NCBI GenBank assembly: GCA_037576195.1
Contig: CM075102.1
Coordinates: 33,910,745 to 33,974,744 of the forward strand
DNA from: Phytoseiulus persimilis
Lineage: Eukaryota; Arthropoda; Arachnida; Mesostigmata; Phytoseiidae
DNA length: 64,000 nucleotides
Direction: 5' to 3'
Positions 1 to 12,640 of the stretch are shown here, in pieces. Under the pieces are notes generated by a model, which was given only the letters and a program-made list of their open reading frames with translations, made no database searches and had not been told where the DNA came from. Both the position numbers and the translations under genes were made by a program. Numbering within the stretch: the first letter of the stretch is position 1; each line of letters begins with the position of its first letter.

Positions 1-1494
1 CGTTGTGGATATACGATAGATACCGTTCTTCCGGATGAGGTTAGATGAAGAGTGGCACTCCCCGTCAGGCCGCTCCGGAAGAACTCGACTTGATCTGACA
101 CGTCGACCTTAAGACCATGACTCGTTGACTTTTGTTCTGCCCACATACAAACAACTAGCGACTGCACTTGTACTTCAGGATGCGTTCCACATGACACTCC
201 CGAACCATCGGAATCCGCGATTGGCGACTGTGTGTTTCTCTCCGGAGATGAGGTGGAGGAAGCAATGCTCCTCATTCCCGTCGAAGGTTTCACTGAGCTC
301 ATCGGTAATGAACCGGGCGGAAAACTCGTTCCATTTCCTTCCGAGGTCCGATCGAGCTTCATTCTGATATGCAGGGGTCTCGTGGCTCTTCACGGGGGAA
401 CATTGTCAGCGGCGTTAAGGTGGAGAAAACTCGTCCTCTTGACGCAGACCTTGGGGTTCCCCATCCGGGTGGGCGGTGCTTGAATGGCTTCCTTGAGTCC
501 CCACGTTGGAAACAGCTCTATCTGTCCTTGGAACACAGGAAAGATAGAGCAAGCTGATCGAGTCGGTTCTCCTATGGACGATCAGCCTGTCTCCGGGAAA
601 GATAGACGAAAGAACACAGTTGGGAGCAAGCGAAACAGTTGTTATTTATTTATTCTCCTCATTTTTTTTACAAAACCATAATTTGAATAGCTTCACTGAA
701 CATTCCAGAGCTCATAACACAGCTTGAGGTTTATAAGGCATTAGGTTTGACGAAAACATTTTCAGGAATCCTTGGGGGGTCTCAAGGGGTTCCGGCTGAC
801 TGACGAACGAAAACCAGGAGCACTTTTTCGTCAAAGAGAGGCGTTGAGAATCTCTTCGCAGAGCCATCCTCCATACCGCTCTCCCGCCGACCTGCAGACG
901 GTCCCACCTCAACCTGTTAGGCAGACACCTCTTCACAGATAGCCCATCCGATGGACACCCCCGAAGTACTTGATGTCTCCCTCGAGAGTTCGTTTGTTAA
1001 AGCGCTACTTAATCATTCAGTCTCTGAGACGTCAGTTTCGACTTTTCGCATTGCTCTCTTCTTCACGCAATCAAAAGAGATGCGCAAGAACTCTGTCATT
1101 CACCCACATCGATTCGAATGATTGCAGATCAGGGAGCACGCCTGAACCCGCCTCCACAACAGCTACTGTGGGTGGCGGTTGCAGCTGCTCAGAACATATT
1201 TGCTCCTGCTGCTCCATTTTTCGAGAGGCTGAATCTCGACTCGTTGGAGAATCGCACGATCTTCTCTCCAAGTGTTCGGTGCCGTAGAAAGACGCATTCT
1301 CAACAAGCGACATCCCGGAGTGGGATGCGCGTCACATGATTTCGGAAAAGTTGAGTTCTCTTCTCGACCATGCAGCGAGGTTCAAAACGATCGAAACATT
1401 TCCCTGAGCCGGAAGGAGAAGTGGGATGCGATGCGATCTGTGCAAGATTCCATGTGCAATGCTTTTCTCCTCGAGTGTGTGGGTCAACCAGCGA
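1..1494. other. 3' flank of the ORP9-like gene, no further gene seen
   Basis: This stretch lies downstream of the ORP9 stop codon. It has short open frames on both strands (for example 970-1287 plus and 175-393 minus), but none has a recognisable domain or a convincing exon structure. On the minus strand there are AATAAA-type signals (tttatt on the plus strand) at about 645-650 and 649-654. They could end the ORP9 transcript, which would give a 3' UTR of roughly 840 bases. I see nothing else here. Confidence 0.5.
645..654 (-). terminator. possible polyadenylation signals of the ORP9-like gene
   Basis: Two overlapping minus-strand AATAAA hexamers are visible as tttatt on the plus strand. They lie about 840 bases beyond the ORP9 stop codon. 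I noticed no nearer canonical signal between 655 and 1494. The distance makes the assignment uncertain. Confidence 0.35.
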
Positions 1495-4400
1495 CTAGTT
1501 CTCAGCGTTTGTGGTCAGCGTTGCGTGGCTTTTTCTCCGTCCTTGCCGCAATCGAGCCTCGAGCGAATTCCGGTAAACCCAATTTTCGCCCCTATCACTG
1601 AAGAGCTGAAATAGGGCGAGAATTCGTTCAGATGTCTGGATTCCCAGAGCTGATGGGGGAGGAGTCCGGTCAAATAGGAAACTAACTGTCGGTATCTCAT
1701 CGTCTCCGAGTACTCACCCTCTGCTTCCACCGCTTTCCTGTCTGGTTTCGTTCTCGGGTCTCGTCTCGTTGTCGTTGCTCGAGGAAAGTTTTATGTTCGG
1801 TGGCTTTGTCTACGTCCCCTTGTCGGAGGCTATAGGTGACATTCATCCAGAGTCTCCTAGATTCGAACGGCAACATTTCGACGGCAGGACGAACTTGTTT
1901 CTTAACTGTCGGTGTACTGTGCGGGTTGAAGAAGTCGACCGTTTCGTTTGTATCCAAGAACTTGGCCGACATCAAATCGTTCCACGCTCCCGAAATTTGG
2001 ACAAAGGGCGTCGGAGGTCGAGAGTTATCTCTGTGAGGTCTGCAGATAACGCCTTTGACTAAGTGCTTCTTGCCTCCGAGGTACGGTTTCGTCAAGAAAT
2101 CTATTTTCGCCTGATACCCGGTTTTCGCACAGTTGATGATGACGTCGCCTCCGAGCTCGACCCAAGGTACGCCCAGAATTGAGCGCGCGTACGCCGTTGG
2201 AAAAGTGCACGTGTACTCTTCGTCATACTTTTGGAAACTTATGCATCCCTGGCCTAAATTTTGTACAGAGACAGAAAGCCCCAGGAACTTGCTCTTGGTC
2301 CAGATGTGCGCGGAACATGTGATTCCACGGGATACACACTCGGCGTAAAATGCCGACACCGGTGGATGATGGGAAACCTGTTCAGCTACGAAGGTCACGT
2401 CATCCTCTGTCGCCCAAGGACAGGGCCCGTCGGTGGCTAGCTTCGTCTGCGAGGAGGAAGGAAGGATCCGTAACTATATGAATACGATCGATGAGTAACT
2501 GCGGCCACATGATGCGGGCGGCATCCACACGAGAGTCGAAACGACCGTTTTATGATGGAACACCCTGTATTGAGCCTACCTCCGAGGTTGCGGCAGGCAG
2601 AGTGTAGTGACACTTGAATATTTCACCGAGGATCGGATTGTAAGGTTTCTTCGCTACATCCGCGTTTCTTCCTGCGTGGAAAGCCGACAGATACCATCGT
2701 ACCACCTCTATCATACGCTTCTCTGGCGTGTTCTGATCCACAATGCTGCAAGGCGGAAACGATCGCAAAATTATTTCTAGCTTTCGCGGAATGCCGACAG
2801 CAGGACGGCAAATCGATTGAGTCCGGAATCTCTGCCTGGAGACTCGTCGATATCGGAGTCGACGAAATAGCTGGCTGAACTAACCTAACAAATAGGTCGG
2901 CATGGGCGAAGAAGTCCGCGTACATCTCCAATAGAGATCGTCGTTCCAAGATGAAGGTCGGTAGGGTTACTTTGGTGAGATCCATCCCGATGCGGATCTG
3001 AGACACAAGATGACCCAAGACGCTGCGAATGACCGACCGATACGTTAGTGAAACGATTCGCGCTCAGCCCGCCACAGGCCAGCGGGAAGAGATCGCCGCA
3101 TTAGCAGGAGAGGAAAACACCGAACCTCCATTCCGAGATCTCTCCAACTACCCCGATACGCGTCTCAGCGCGAGCGAAACTTTGAGGGAACACCATGCGC
3201 TTTTACCTGAAGTTGGCGTTCTGGTCCGCCGCATCTGACTGATCTTCGTAAAGCTCGTCGAACTCTCGGGGATCCATGTCCGGGGGAGCTTCGGGCGGGG
3301 GAACGAACGGTGTCATGTCACCGTCTGACAATTCACAAATCGTTGAGCTTTCCGACGGGCTTTGTACAATGTTGCCTGGTGTCGGGCGCCCATCTCTGGA
3401 ATTTTTGCGACTTTTCTTGAACATCGGAGCAATGTCTACAAGGGGGCTGTCAGAAAGGGGAGTTTCGGTCCCTTCCTCGGTGCTGACAGCGTCCTCGCAC
3501 GCGTCGAAGAAGTCGTCGTCGGATTCTTCGTTATCACTGTCCTCCGAGGACGAGTACGAGGTAGCGGGTACGGAGGAATTGAAGTTCGAGATTTGCAGCG
3601 ACTCCGTCGGCGATCGGATACTTTGGAGGGACCCGTTCGTCGCGCCTGCTTTGTCTCTCTGGCCAGCGACGTCACTTGTATTCTGGAGCGGATTTTTTTC
3701 ACATTAGCGCCTCCTCCATTCATCGATCGAGAGACTGAGCGGAGCCGTTGGAAGCCGGGAAAAGCTTGCTCACCTTGGCGATCTGTAGAGAGACTATGGA
3801 GTGCTTCACAGTCTCGAGGAAAGCCTGCAGAAAACAAGAAGTCCCCCATCTGTCTGCCACTGCGCTCCACCTTCGAAACACCAGCTGAAGCCAGCTGGAC
3901 GTACATCAATCGAGAATCGAAATCACGTATGGAACGTGCAGGTGACTTACGTTAGCGTTGTTCCAAACGCCGTCAAGCTGGGAGCGCTCTCTTTCATCAA
4001 GCGTTTGAGTCTTCTTCCGGAGTTTCTGAAATGATTCAATCGATCAGTCATCATTATCAGCTCTCCTCGTACCACAGAGATCATCCCCAGCCCTTGCCAT
4101 GACAGCGATGGCGAGACAGATTAATTCAACATTTAGTGAGCTCGGTCATAACACGGAAGTGTCGACTCAGAGAGACTTCCTGCAAACATCATCATTCAGA
4201 ACGAGCACGACGATCCCAACGATCGCAGAAACGTACGAAGTTAGCAACCTACGAGCAGAGTGAAATCCAGCTAGGTTTTACCCCCAAATACGAGTCCTGG
4301 GCATCAAGCGCCAAGATCGTTCATACCAAGTTTTTACGCCAACCCGAGAGCCGACGGACGTCTCGACATTGTTCGGAACACGTTATTCATCACGGACGAC

Positions 4401-7400
4401 CTATCGCAACATCACGGACGGGAGCCCTCTGGTCACTCGAGAGTAATCGCGCAGTCAACAAATCGTGCGGAAGAAATTTGGTTAATCAGGCAGCTGGCCC
4501 AGAGTTAGATGCCATGGTCTGATTAGGAGGGCTTTTGGCCACGTTCCCCAGTACTAGAGTCGGCTTTCGCGTTGCGCAGGGAAGCCTCTCACGTTGGTCC
4601 TCAGCGAGTGCAACTTGAGCTACGGATGTGGTCATGTTGCTGGTAATGACGGCGGTACAGCCGGCAGTGGTGATGGTAGCTTACTCGGCCGACGGACGGT
4701 CGGAGGAACAGCCAGCCGCCTCCATCAAGGCCAAAACCCTGCTACAAATGCAGAGAGGATGATCAACAGTTTTTTTTCATTCCATGCTGAGCTCCCCGTT
4801 GTCGCAAGCCATGTTCGGGTTGGAAAAACCGTTTAGCAGCTCTCGCCAGCGTATCCCGTCTTCGTTTGCGGACGAATGCTCATAGCGAGAAACCGAACCG
4901 GGTGCGCTTCGCTACTCTCGGAAGATCGGAATCTCGTCGACCGCAGTGGGCCAATTGGCCATTACACCGAGGAGTACGAAATTAATCGAAATGTAAGGCA
5001 TCGGGCTAATGATCGGCTGACAGCGACGGTCGGGGAAGGACAATAGATCCATGCGGGCCAGACGTTTGCAGTTCGCAGAGTACGTTGAATCGATCGGGGT
5101 CTGATTATATTCCAGCACGACTGCAACGAACTCACTCGAGGTTGCTGGAATGTTGACCTTGCGAGGCTATCATGGAGCTCGACTGTGCAGGCATGACCCC
5201 GTGCCTTCAGTAAGAACCACTTTGGAAGCGAGTTCTCAGAGCGGCGTCGATGCCCTTTATGCCTGGGGGCGTCCAATGAATCGTCGCGGCCGAGAAGCTA
5301 ACCAAGAGGCAACGGAACGGTACCACCACAGAGTTCGATTCAAGATTCCTGAATGGGAGCGAAGCTGGTCTGGGGTTTTCGTTCCAACCGTGGGTGCTCC
5401 CAAGGGCTGGGGACACGAAGGGAGCGCGTGGCGAAGCTGATCGATTCCGATTCTACCGGGCGCTCTACCATGTCAACGGCTCCGCGTAAACGAGGCCATC
5501 GGAGAACCGCGAATCAGAAGTTCCGGATAGTCCCTCATGAGATCAAATCGATTCGCCCGTCTGGTTATCTGATCGCGGAGCAGAGGGATTTGCGAGTGTT
5601 GTCAAAACAGGCATCCGGTCAGCTGGGGTCCTCTGACTCACACAGAACGAACTGTCGTCCTAGTTTATGCCGCTGAACAGAACTCGAACTCAACGCCCCG
5701 TTTATGATCCGCCGACTCGAACGGGAACAAGCGGTTCCAAAACGTCGTCAACGTATACCAATAGCGGCTGTCAGACACTGTCGACTGATCCGCATGGAGT
5801 TCTGGGTATCGTCGATAGGTCACGGTTCCCCCTTTTCCGGATACTGCAGAGTTTCCAACGAATGGGTTACCTCCTCGTCACACCAAGATACGTCGGAATG
5901 AGAATGTGAGTTCAAATCACTGCACGATCTGTCTCGTGACTCCCGAAACCAAGTGACAGTCGTTGTTCTGAACAGGTATGCCTGTCACAGGATTCACAGC
6001 TGACTCTACGATGGTCTCCGATGGACAGAAGACAAGGAATGGAATGAGACAGAAGAAATCAGATGATCCAATCATGCATTTGAACAGCTCCGATGCACCT
6101 CAGATGTTGTACCTACGATGACGTGCAGTACACTCCACCACCCAAGGCATGTTTTACCCCCGCTTCCATGTTAGTCGTTCCGTTGAACAAATTTTCACTG
6201 GGAGAACCGCACCAGCTCGCGTCGATTTCTGTGCACTCCGATTTTGACGCCGCTGTCGCTCCACTCTCTAAAGCCTAGCAGTAGTAGCTGTCCACAGCAG
6301 CAGCAACAGCAAGCGACCGACCAGCCAGCTTGCCAGCCAGCAGCTCTTCACAGTGGCGGCCGCGGCTGCAGGGCCCGGAGTTCCGTTGTATAGCTTAAAT
6401 CTCGGAGCAGGAGGGCCTCTCCGACAGCCAGTCGGCCTGCCGAGCAGTTCACAACAGATCTTGCCCGAAAGCTGGAAACTCTGGACAGACAAGCACCAGG
6501 GAGAGGGAGAGAAGAAGCGCCTGAGCGCTGAGGATCACTTTATTGTCGACATCATCATTGTGCTGCGGCAGAACAGCACAAATCTCCGTCGTTTATCCGC
6601 TGTTTTAGCGGCACCACGTGAGCCGTTCCCGCTCGGCCTTCTCTATGGTGACATTGATCCGCGCATTCAGAGCGTGCGAAAAATTAGCAACGCTTGCGTT
6701 ATTGATTTCTTCGGAGCATCTGTTCGTTCTTCTTCCGGTCGTCAGCTGTTTGACCGCTCGCACGCAGTGGAGAGCGCAAACCAAGCACACTGTCTGACGA
6801 CCCTAGGTGGAGGAGTTGAGAAGTCGGGCTGCTACTGATGCTCTGGTGGGTTGCATCGCATTGAAACCCCTGACACAAAGTTCGCCCCCTCGGAGACAGT
6901 GAGGGTTGAACCCACAGTGACTGCCGAGGAGGAACACCAGCCACTGCCGCCGCCATCAACACCAACCACCACAGCCCTCTCTCGTGTCCGGTGGCGCGGC
7001 GTCGTTATACATGTTCGGACGAGCAAAAGTAGCGAGCGCATTCTCAGTCCTGTGGAGGAGTCCACGCCGACTCGCTCAATCCAATCGTACCGCGGCGTTT
7101 GGCTTTCGTGCGCTCAGCAGCAGTGTGCGGGACTGCCCATTGTCGTGTCCATTGACGACTCTGTCGCCGTTCCCTCGAATCGTGGAAAGCGACTCCAACA
7201 TGAAGTACATCCTTGTCACCGGTGGCGTCATCTCAGGAATCGGCAAAGGTGTAATCTCATCTTCGATTGGCGCCATACTCAAAGCTGCCGGTCTTTATGT
7301 GACCGCCATCAAAATCGACCCTTACATTAACATTGACGCCGGCACATTCTCCCCGTACGAGCACGGGGAGGTGTTTGTGCTCGACGACGGGGGTGAGGTA

Positions 7401-10400
7401 GATCTCGACCTTGGCAATTACGAGCGTTTTCTCGACGTAACCTTGCGGAGCGATAGCAACATCACCACTGGTAAGATCTATCAAAGCGTTATCAACAAGG
7501 AACGCGCTGGAGATTATCTTGGGAAAACCGTGCAAGTGGTTCCTCACATCACCGATGCCATTCAAGACTGGGTAGAGCGCGTTGCGCTGACCCCACTCGA
7601 CGGTATACACGTGCCCGATGTTTGTATCATCGAGCTTGGTGGTACCATTGGAGACATCGAGGGCATGCCCTTCATCGAAGCCTTCAGACAATTCCAGTTT
7701 CGGGTCAAGCGGAGGAACTTCTGCTCCGTGCATGTCTCATTGGTACCTCAGCCCAGAAGCACGGGCGATAGCAAAACAAAGCCCACTCAGAACAGCGTAA
7801 GGGAGCTGCGCGGACTTGGAATTTCTCCGGACATTATCGTGTGCAGAAGTGAGCACCCTATAAATGATGAAGTCAAGGACAAAATCTCGAACTTCTGTCA
7901 CGTGGAACCCAACCAGGTCATCTGTTTGCATGACGTGCCAAATATTTACCACGTTCCGGTGTTCCTGCACAAGCAAGGTCTCGTGGATCTTTTCGCCAAG
8001 CATCTGAATCTCCATGTGGAGCTCGATCGCCAAGCTCTCGATGCCTGGAAGTCGTTGGCGATTCGCAGTGAGAGAGTAGCCGAGGCCGTGACCATCGCTT
8101 TGGTGGGGAAATACACCAAGTTCGAGGATTCATACTCATCCATCATCAAGGCCATGCAGCATTCGGCGTTGCAAGCCGACCGCAAACTTGTAATCAAGTT
8201 CATCGACGCCGAGTTGCTCGAAAACAGCTACAAAGATACGAATCCAGTCGAGCACTACGACGCTTGGAAATCGATGTGTGAGTCTGATGGCATCCTCGTC
8301 CCAGGAGGCTTCGGCATTAGAGGAGTCGAAGGCAAGATTGCCGCGATCACCTACGCTAGAACCGCCAAGAAGCCTTTTCTCGGCGTTTGCTTGGGATTCC
8401 AGTGCGCCGTGATTGAATACGCTCGAAACGTCCTTGGCCGTAAAAACGCGACCTCTTCAGAATTCGCCAAAGAATGCTCTACTCAGGACATCGGGGAGAG
8501 GTCAACCGATTTTGTTGTTATAGATATGCCTGAGCACCACCCCGGTCAGATGGGAGGAACCATGCGACTAGGGAAACGTGAGTCCATTTTCCAAACCCAG
8601 GATTCGATACTCCGCAAGTTGTACGGGAACCAAGCCGTGATACAAGAACGTCATCGCCATCGGTACGAAGTCAACCCGGCCGTCGTGGACGAGCTCGAGA
8701 GAACCGGCCTCAAGTTTGTCGCCAAGGACATCGACCTTCAAAGGATGGAGGTCCTAGAACTTGCCGATCATCCTTACTACGTGGCCGTTCAGTATCATCC
8801 AGAATACGTTTCCAGACCGCTGAGACCTTCTCCCCCGTATCACGGCCTAATCCTGGCCGCGTCCGGCCAGCTTCAAACTCATCTCGAGTCAGCGACTGTG
8901 ATGGATCCCATGCGCGCTCTGCAAATCGACATATGAACGGGCAGGTCTTGGCGCCGATTTTGTGCCTGACATCGTTTCTCTGGACCAAAACTCGAATCAT
9001 CGTGAACTCGGAATGGGCGATACCCTGCTTGGCCGTGCAACCGCTGTAAATATGAAGGCAGCATCAGCCTTCAGGATCTGACTTGAGCCGTTGTTTTTCA
9101 AAGGAACGCAACGAGCAGCACACAATAAAAAACATAATTTCCTCGTGGAGCGAAATCTCTCGTTCTCTTCGTTTTTCGGTGATCGAACCATCGATAACGA
9201 TTCATCCCGGAGTCGAGCTGACAGTCGTCATCGACGCCTGTGGAAGAATCTGATGAAATGAATTGTGTAAACCGACTCCAACCAATGGACGAGGGGTTGG
9301 GTTACACAACTCAAGCAACCAACGAGCGGCGGAATGACTGCGGCAGCCGACATTCTGTTCCAAGGATGCGCTTCGAGCTCAAGATCGTTGGGCAATGGCA
9401 TTCGCACTTCTTTCGGTATCCGCTGGCGGACTCGTCGACCTATTGTGGAGTTCCAGATAGACCGCGAAGATTAGGAAAAGGTCCCCTTCAAAAATCCAGG
9501 AGCTGTGGAGGCCACCTGGAGAGAAATCAAGAGGCATCGTTGCCAATAGCTTCAACACAGGGAGTGGAGAGGATCGGGAGGCTGACGATTTCGACTCGAG
9601 AGCGCTCCGCTCCGCTGAGATGCGTTCACCAAAACCGACTCGAAGCCGGACAGAGGAAGACATTTTTCCTGCCTCATCTGCCCGTCGACCGAGTTTGAAT
9701 TCAGCCGCTCGGAAATATCAAAACATGATCAACAGCGGCTCGTTGGACGAAGTTTGACTCGAGAACCGGTATATCATTTGGGCTGGAAACGCTCCCAAAT
9801 TGAAATCGATTCGGAATTTCGCCCTGATTCGAGGGATTCCCACGGATCGATTCTCATGATGAAGCGGAAATATGTGTTTGAATGCCGATTTTTGAGGTTC
9901 TCAAGCATCGAGAAAGCGATCAGAAGAGACCTCATGTACCTCAGCGGAACACGGTCAGCGTATTCGCCCAGTGTGCGCCCGCCAAGCCGTAGTGCCGTCA
10001 GTCGATCCTAGAGCCCGGGGAAGAATCCGAACCGATGCAAAGATTCGTACTAATCAGAATTGATTCTGATCCCTCCTTGGTGTGTGTTGAGGCATAGGGC
10101 CGTCTGGTCGTGGGAGGGAAGGGTCGGACTGATGAACTCTTTTGGGAACTCCAGACGTTCGATCCGGAGTAGTCAAAGGAACTCGAAGATCAAGTCGGGG
10201 ATTCGAGATGCCGTTCTGTATGAGGAGGGCGTTAGGAGAGGGAGCTGTCGCGGGCTGTTATGTTCCAGGAGCGATGAGCACTTTTCTAGCAGTTCACGCT
10301 CTAGGCTTCCGTGACGATACCGCTCATCTTGGCGCAGTTTCCGTTTCGATCAGACTACCTCGACCGGAATCTCATCTTTGGAAAGCTGGGTATTTCTCGC

Positions 10401-12640
10401 CGAGGAGCTATGTGAAGAACAATGATTCTCTACACTCACGTCTATTTGCTGTATTAGAAGTTGAAGATAGCTGTCAGCTTCCGCTAGCTTGTCATCGAAG
10501 TTCCTCACTGAAGTTGGTCGCTCCCATAGATGCTGGATTCAAGATTCGGATGAGAATTTCTTGATATGGAAACTTGTCCGCTAGCTAATCGTTATCACTA
10601 TGGGGGGCACTTCCATCCCATTGAGCCAGCTAGCCGGATTCGGAAGTCTCGATCCGATTTGGCAACCACTCCGGAGGAAGGACATCAGGTGTTCATGACC
10701 GGGGAGAATGAACTCGAGGAGAAATTAGGATGAATTCGAGTGTCGGGGTCATTTACCAGATTGTGATGAGCATGCCTATGAGTGTGGCGCAGAATGGTAT
10801 CTTCGAGGGCACGAACCCATCGCTGCCGCTCTTCCGTATCACGTGCTGAAAATTTGAAGAAGTTACTGATTGTACTTCTCACTTCGGAATTGAAGAGTCT
10901 TCTCCTGAAGGCTATAGACTCGTCCTCGAAATCTAGACTCTAGCTCCCCCGGAGCCAAACACGAGAATCGGAGAGTCGCTCGGAGGACCATTAGCAGATG
11001 ATCGATCAGTTGAACTTCGACGGCTCTCACGACAGTTCGTACCCCAAAGATGACCAGGACTACAAGGGGACTTGTGTTATGAAATCGAATGAACCGCCAC
11101 AGTCGCAAACTGAATTCAGATACGTGGAAGTCGTGAAAACTAATCTCATACTCGATGTTAGTTCCATCCGCGACATCAATTATCAATTCGGGGAGACTCC
11201 CCCGTTGAGTTGAAATATGCGCTCACCTTGGAAGTGGAACCCTTTCCGATCGACGCGGATCGTGAACGTGGAGTCATCCTCGTCGTCGATTCCGATCACA
11301 GCTCCCTGAAGTCTGACACAACCACGACGAGCTCCACGCGCCATGTTTTCCTTCGACTGAAATAAAGAGTTGGGCATTCATCGGTCGAACCAGACTGAGC
11401 TGCGTGAGGTGTCACCATTCACAATCTGACGCATGGTTCTCCTTGCAACACTTCGCATCTGTTCCGAGAATGCTTTCAGCTCTTAAACGGAGTGCAGCCT
11501 CGGAGCATCCCTCAGTCGCGGTCGCAACACTGATATGAAGTGAAAGTAAGAAGAAACACAAACCAGGATATCAGTGAATTGCAGGTAGCATCAGAGAGTG
11601 AGTGCCGAGCAGACTCTTAGAGACTTGCGGAAGCATTCTCAAATCTAGTCGTCTCTCGGATATTGGAATCCCAGAATCGATGGCGATTCATTCCGCAAAA
11701 ATAAATCGAGCGGGATAATCCGAGGCCCAGTTGTGGACATATATAATGCCAACATCGAATTTCCCGGAGACGGGAGCATCCCCTCCACCATTGCGGTCTG
11801 AATGGAGTCGACAACATCCCTGTTGGCGGAATCGAGCACAAGGTAGGATAAATTTTGGATACCTCAGCACGACCCCAAGTCACACAATCCAGTGCTCGAA
11901 AAACGCCGCTGATTAGGAAGGTTACGATAATGGAACCCAGACTGCTCTTCAAGTGATACTTCGATAGCCCAAGATGCAGTCGTAGAGGAAAAAACTGTCC
12001 TCTAGACCGCTTAGCGAAATGGCTGATCGCGTAGGCCACTCATTCCAGGACGTATTTAGACATAGCAGAATTGCGCATCTCTCGACTGACTGAGTAACGT
12101 GAAGGTTGGGGAAGGAAACGAGCTCGGCAGCCCAGATGAAGGGTTCGTCCGACAATCAGATGTCGCAATCTCACGTTCCGAGTTGCCAGACTCAAGGTCC
12201 TAGACTGCAAACGACTCTCGGACTATGAATCGCATGTGTTGGAAGGAACGAACGTTCCACTGGCAGAATATCGGCATCCTGATTTTCTCAGGCGGATACC
12301 ATGCTCGTGATTCCCGTCGCGTTGAGTTCTTTGTGCCCTGATAATGGAAATCCATTGAAATCATCCCAGGTGTTATTCCTTCCACGAATGCCGTGGACGT
12401 GTTCGAAAGAAGACGGTCGGCCCGGGGAGTTTCCAAGGAAGAGTGAAAACGATGCGTGGAGACCAAGTGGTCTGGGGGTCCTGCCTCAATTGCTTTTCCG
12501 TACCCTGATCCGCGAGAGGGCTATATCGAACTCACCGTATAGTACGACAGGAGGCCGGCATTGTCGTCGAGAACAAACCAGCGGTACTGCCAACCTTTCA
12601 TCACATTGGTCCATTTGGACAAAGGGCCTTCGTAGTTCAT
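1495..12640 (-). CDS. OSBPL9: oxysterol-binding protein-related protein 9-like (PH + FFAT + ORD), 11 exons
   Basis: This is a lipid-transfer protein of the OSBP family, which in other animals moves sterol and phosphoinositides between ER and Golgi/endosome membranes at contact sites. The coding exons, in minus-strand order, are 12640-12536, 11356-11227, 10845-10757, 10532-10440, 4025-3951, 3824-3774, 3682-3207, 3022-2885, 2745-2580, 2446-1718 and 1605-1495. They sum to 2163 bases (720 residues plus stop), and every junction is GT-AG with matching phase. Human ORP9 is similar in length. The PH domain covers residues 3-108 (exons 1-3; [20 protein letters not shown]). A coiled region follows, then an FFAT-like ER-docking motif, DFFDACE, at residues 238-244 after an SSSEDSD stretch. 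The ORD holds the family signature EQVSHHPP at residues 463-470. The last exon ends the protein with an [13 protein letters not shown] segment, as in ORP9. The start is the ATG directly before the PH domain. Intron 4 (4026-10439) hosts CTP synthase on the other strand. Assignment to ORP9 rather than ORP10/11 rests on the PH and C-terminal sequences as I remember the family. Confidence 0.93.
4026..7010. other. first part of ORP9 intron 4, containing the upstream region of CTP synthase
   Basis: This is the intronic part of the ORP9-like gene upstream of the nested CTP synthase. The open frames are short and overlap on both strands, and I could join no exon to either gene. A short CAG/CAA-rich tract lies near 6285-6320. 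The promoter and 5' UTR of CTP synthase must lie toward the right end of this stretch, unless it has a spliced leader exon that I did not recognise. Confidence 0.5.
6280..6320. repeat. CAG-rich microsatellite
   Basis: A short impure CAG/CAA trinucleotide run lies upstream of the CTP synthase reading frame. It is probably neutral or part of the 5' leader. No coding role is visible. Confidence 0.5.
7011..8936 (+). CDS. CTPS: CTP synthase, intronless, nested in the ORP9 intron
   Basis: CTP synthase makes CTP from UTP, ATP and glutamine, the last step of de novo CTP synthesis. The conventional start is the ATG at 7200 (A at -3), giving 578 residues, close to human CTPS1 (591). An in-frame ATG at 7011 would add 63 residues rich in Arg and Ser. 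From 7200, the synthase domain opens with [10 protein letters not shown] at residues 8-17 and continues to about 270. The class-I glutamine amidotransferase domain covers about 300-560, with oxyanion segment GGFGIRG, nucleophile Cys397 in GVCLGFQ, and the His533/Glu535 pair in QYHPEY, so all catalytic residues are present. The frame is open from end to end with no introns, unlike every neighbour, which could mean an old retrocopy or intron loss. It lies on the opposite strand inside intron 4 of the ORP9-like gene. An AATAAA at 9124 would end the transcript. The function is secure; only the start is uncertain. Confidence 0.95.
   Translation: MFGRAKVASAFSVLWRSPRRLAQSNRTAAFGFRALSSSVRDCPLSCPLTTLSPFPRIVESDSNMKYILVTGGVISGIGKGVISSSIGAILKAAGLYVTAIKIDPYINIDAGTFSPYEHGEVFVLDDGGEVDLDLGNYERFLDVTLRSDSNITTGKIYQSVINKERAGDYLGKTVQVVPHITDAIQDWVERVALTPLDGIHVPDVCIIELGGTIGDIEGMPFIEAFRQFQFRVKRRNFCSVHVSLVPQPRSTGDSKTKPTQNSVRELRGLGISPDIIVCRSEHPINDEVKDKISNFCHVEPNQVICLHDVPNIYHVPVFLHKQGLVDLFAKHLNLHVELDRQALDAWKSLAIRSERVAEAVTIALVGKYTKFEDSYSSIIKAMQHSALQADRKLVIKFIDAELLENSYKDTNPVEHYDAWKSMCESDGILVPGGFGIRGVEGKIAAITYARTAKKPFLGVCLGFQCAVIEYARNVLGRKNATSSEFAKECSTQDIGERSTDFVVIDMPEHHPGQMGGTMRLGKRESIFQTQDSILRKLYGNQAVIQERHRHRYEVNPAVVDELERTGLKFVAKDIDLQRMEVLELADHPYYVAVQYHPEYVSRPLRPSPPYHGLILAASGQLQTHLESATVMDPMRALQIDI
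9124..9129 (+). terminator. polyadenylation signal of CTP synthase
   Basis: A canonical AATAAA lies 188 bases after the CTP synthase stop codon, inside an A-rich stretch. It is well placed to end the nested transcript within the ORP9 intron. Confidence 0.7.
9130..10439. other. remainder of ORP9 intron 4, nothing recognised
   Basis: This is intronic sequence between the CTP synthase 3' end and the ORP9 exon at 10440-10532. Small open frames occur on both strands, such as 9240-9698 plus, without family resemblance or splice-consistent partners. I see no coding or repeat feature that I can support. Confidence 0.5.

Noticed and set aside
175-393. 72-codon minus-strand frame near the left edge with a slightly PITH-like stretch
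   Set aside because: The resemblance (NEEHCF) is a few residues only. The true PITH domain of the window is in TXNL1, and no partner exons were found.
7257-8203. Several minus-strand frames across CTP synthase
   Set aside because: Shadows of the CTP synthase coding sequence, with no resemblance to any family.
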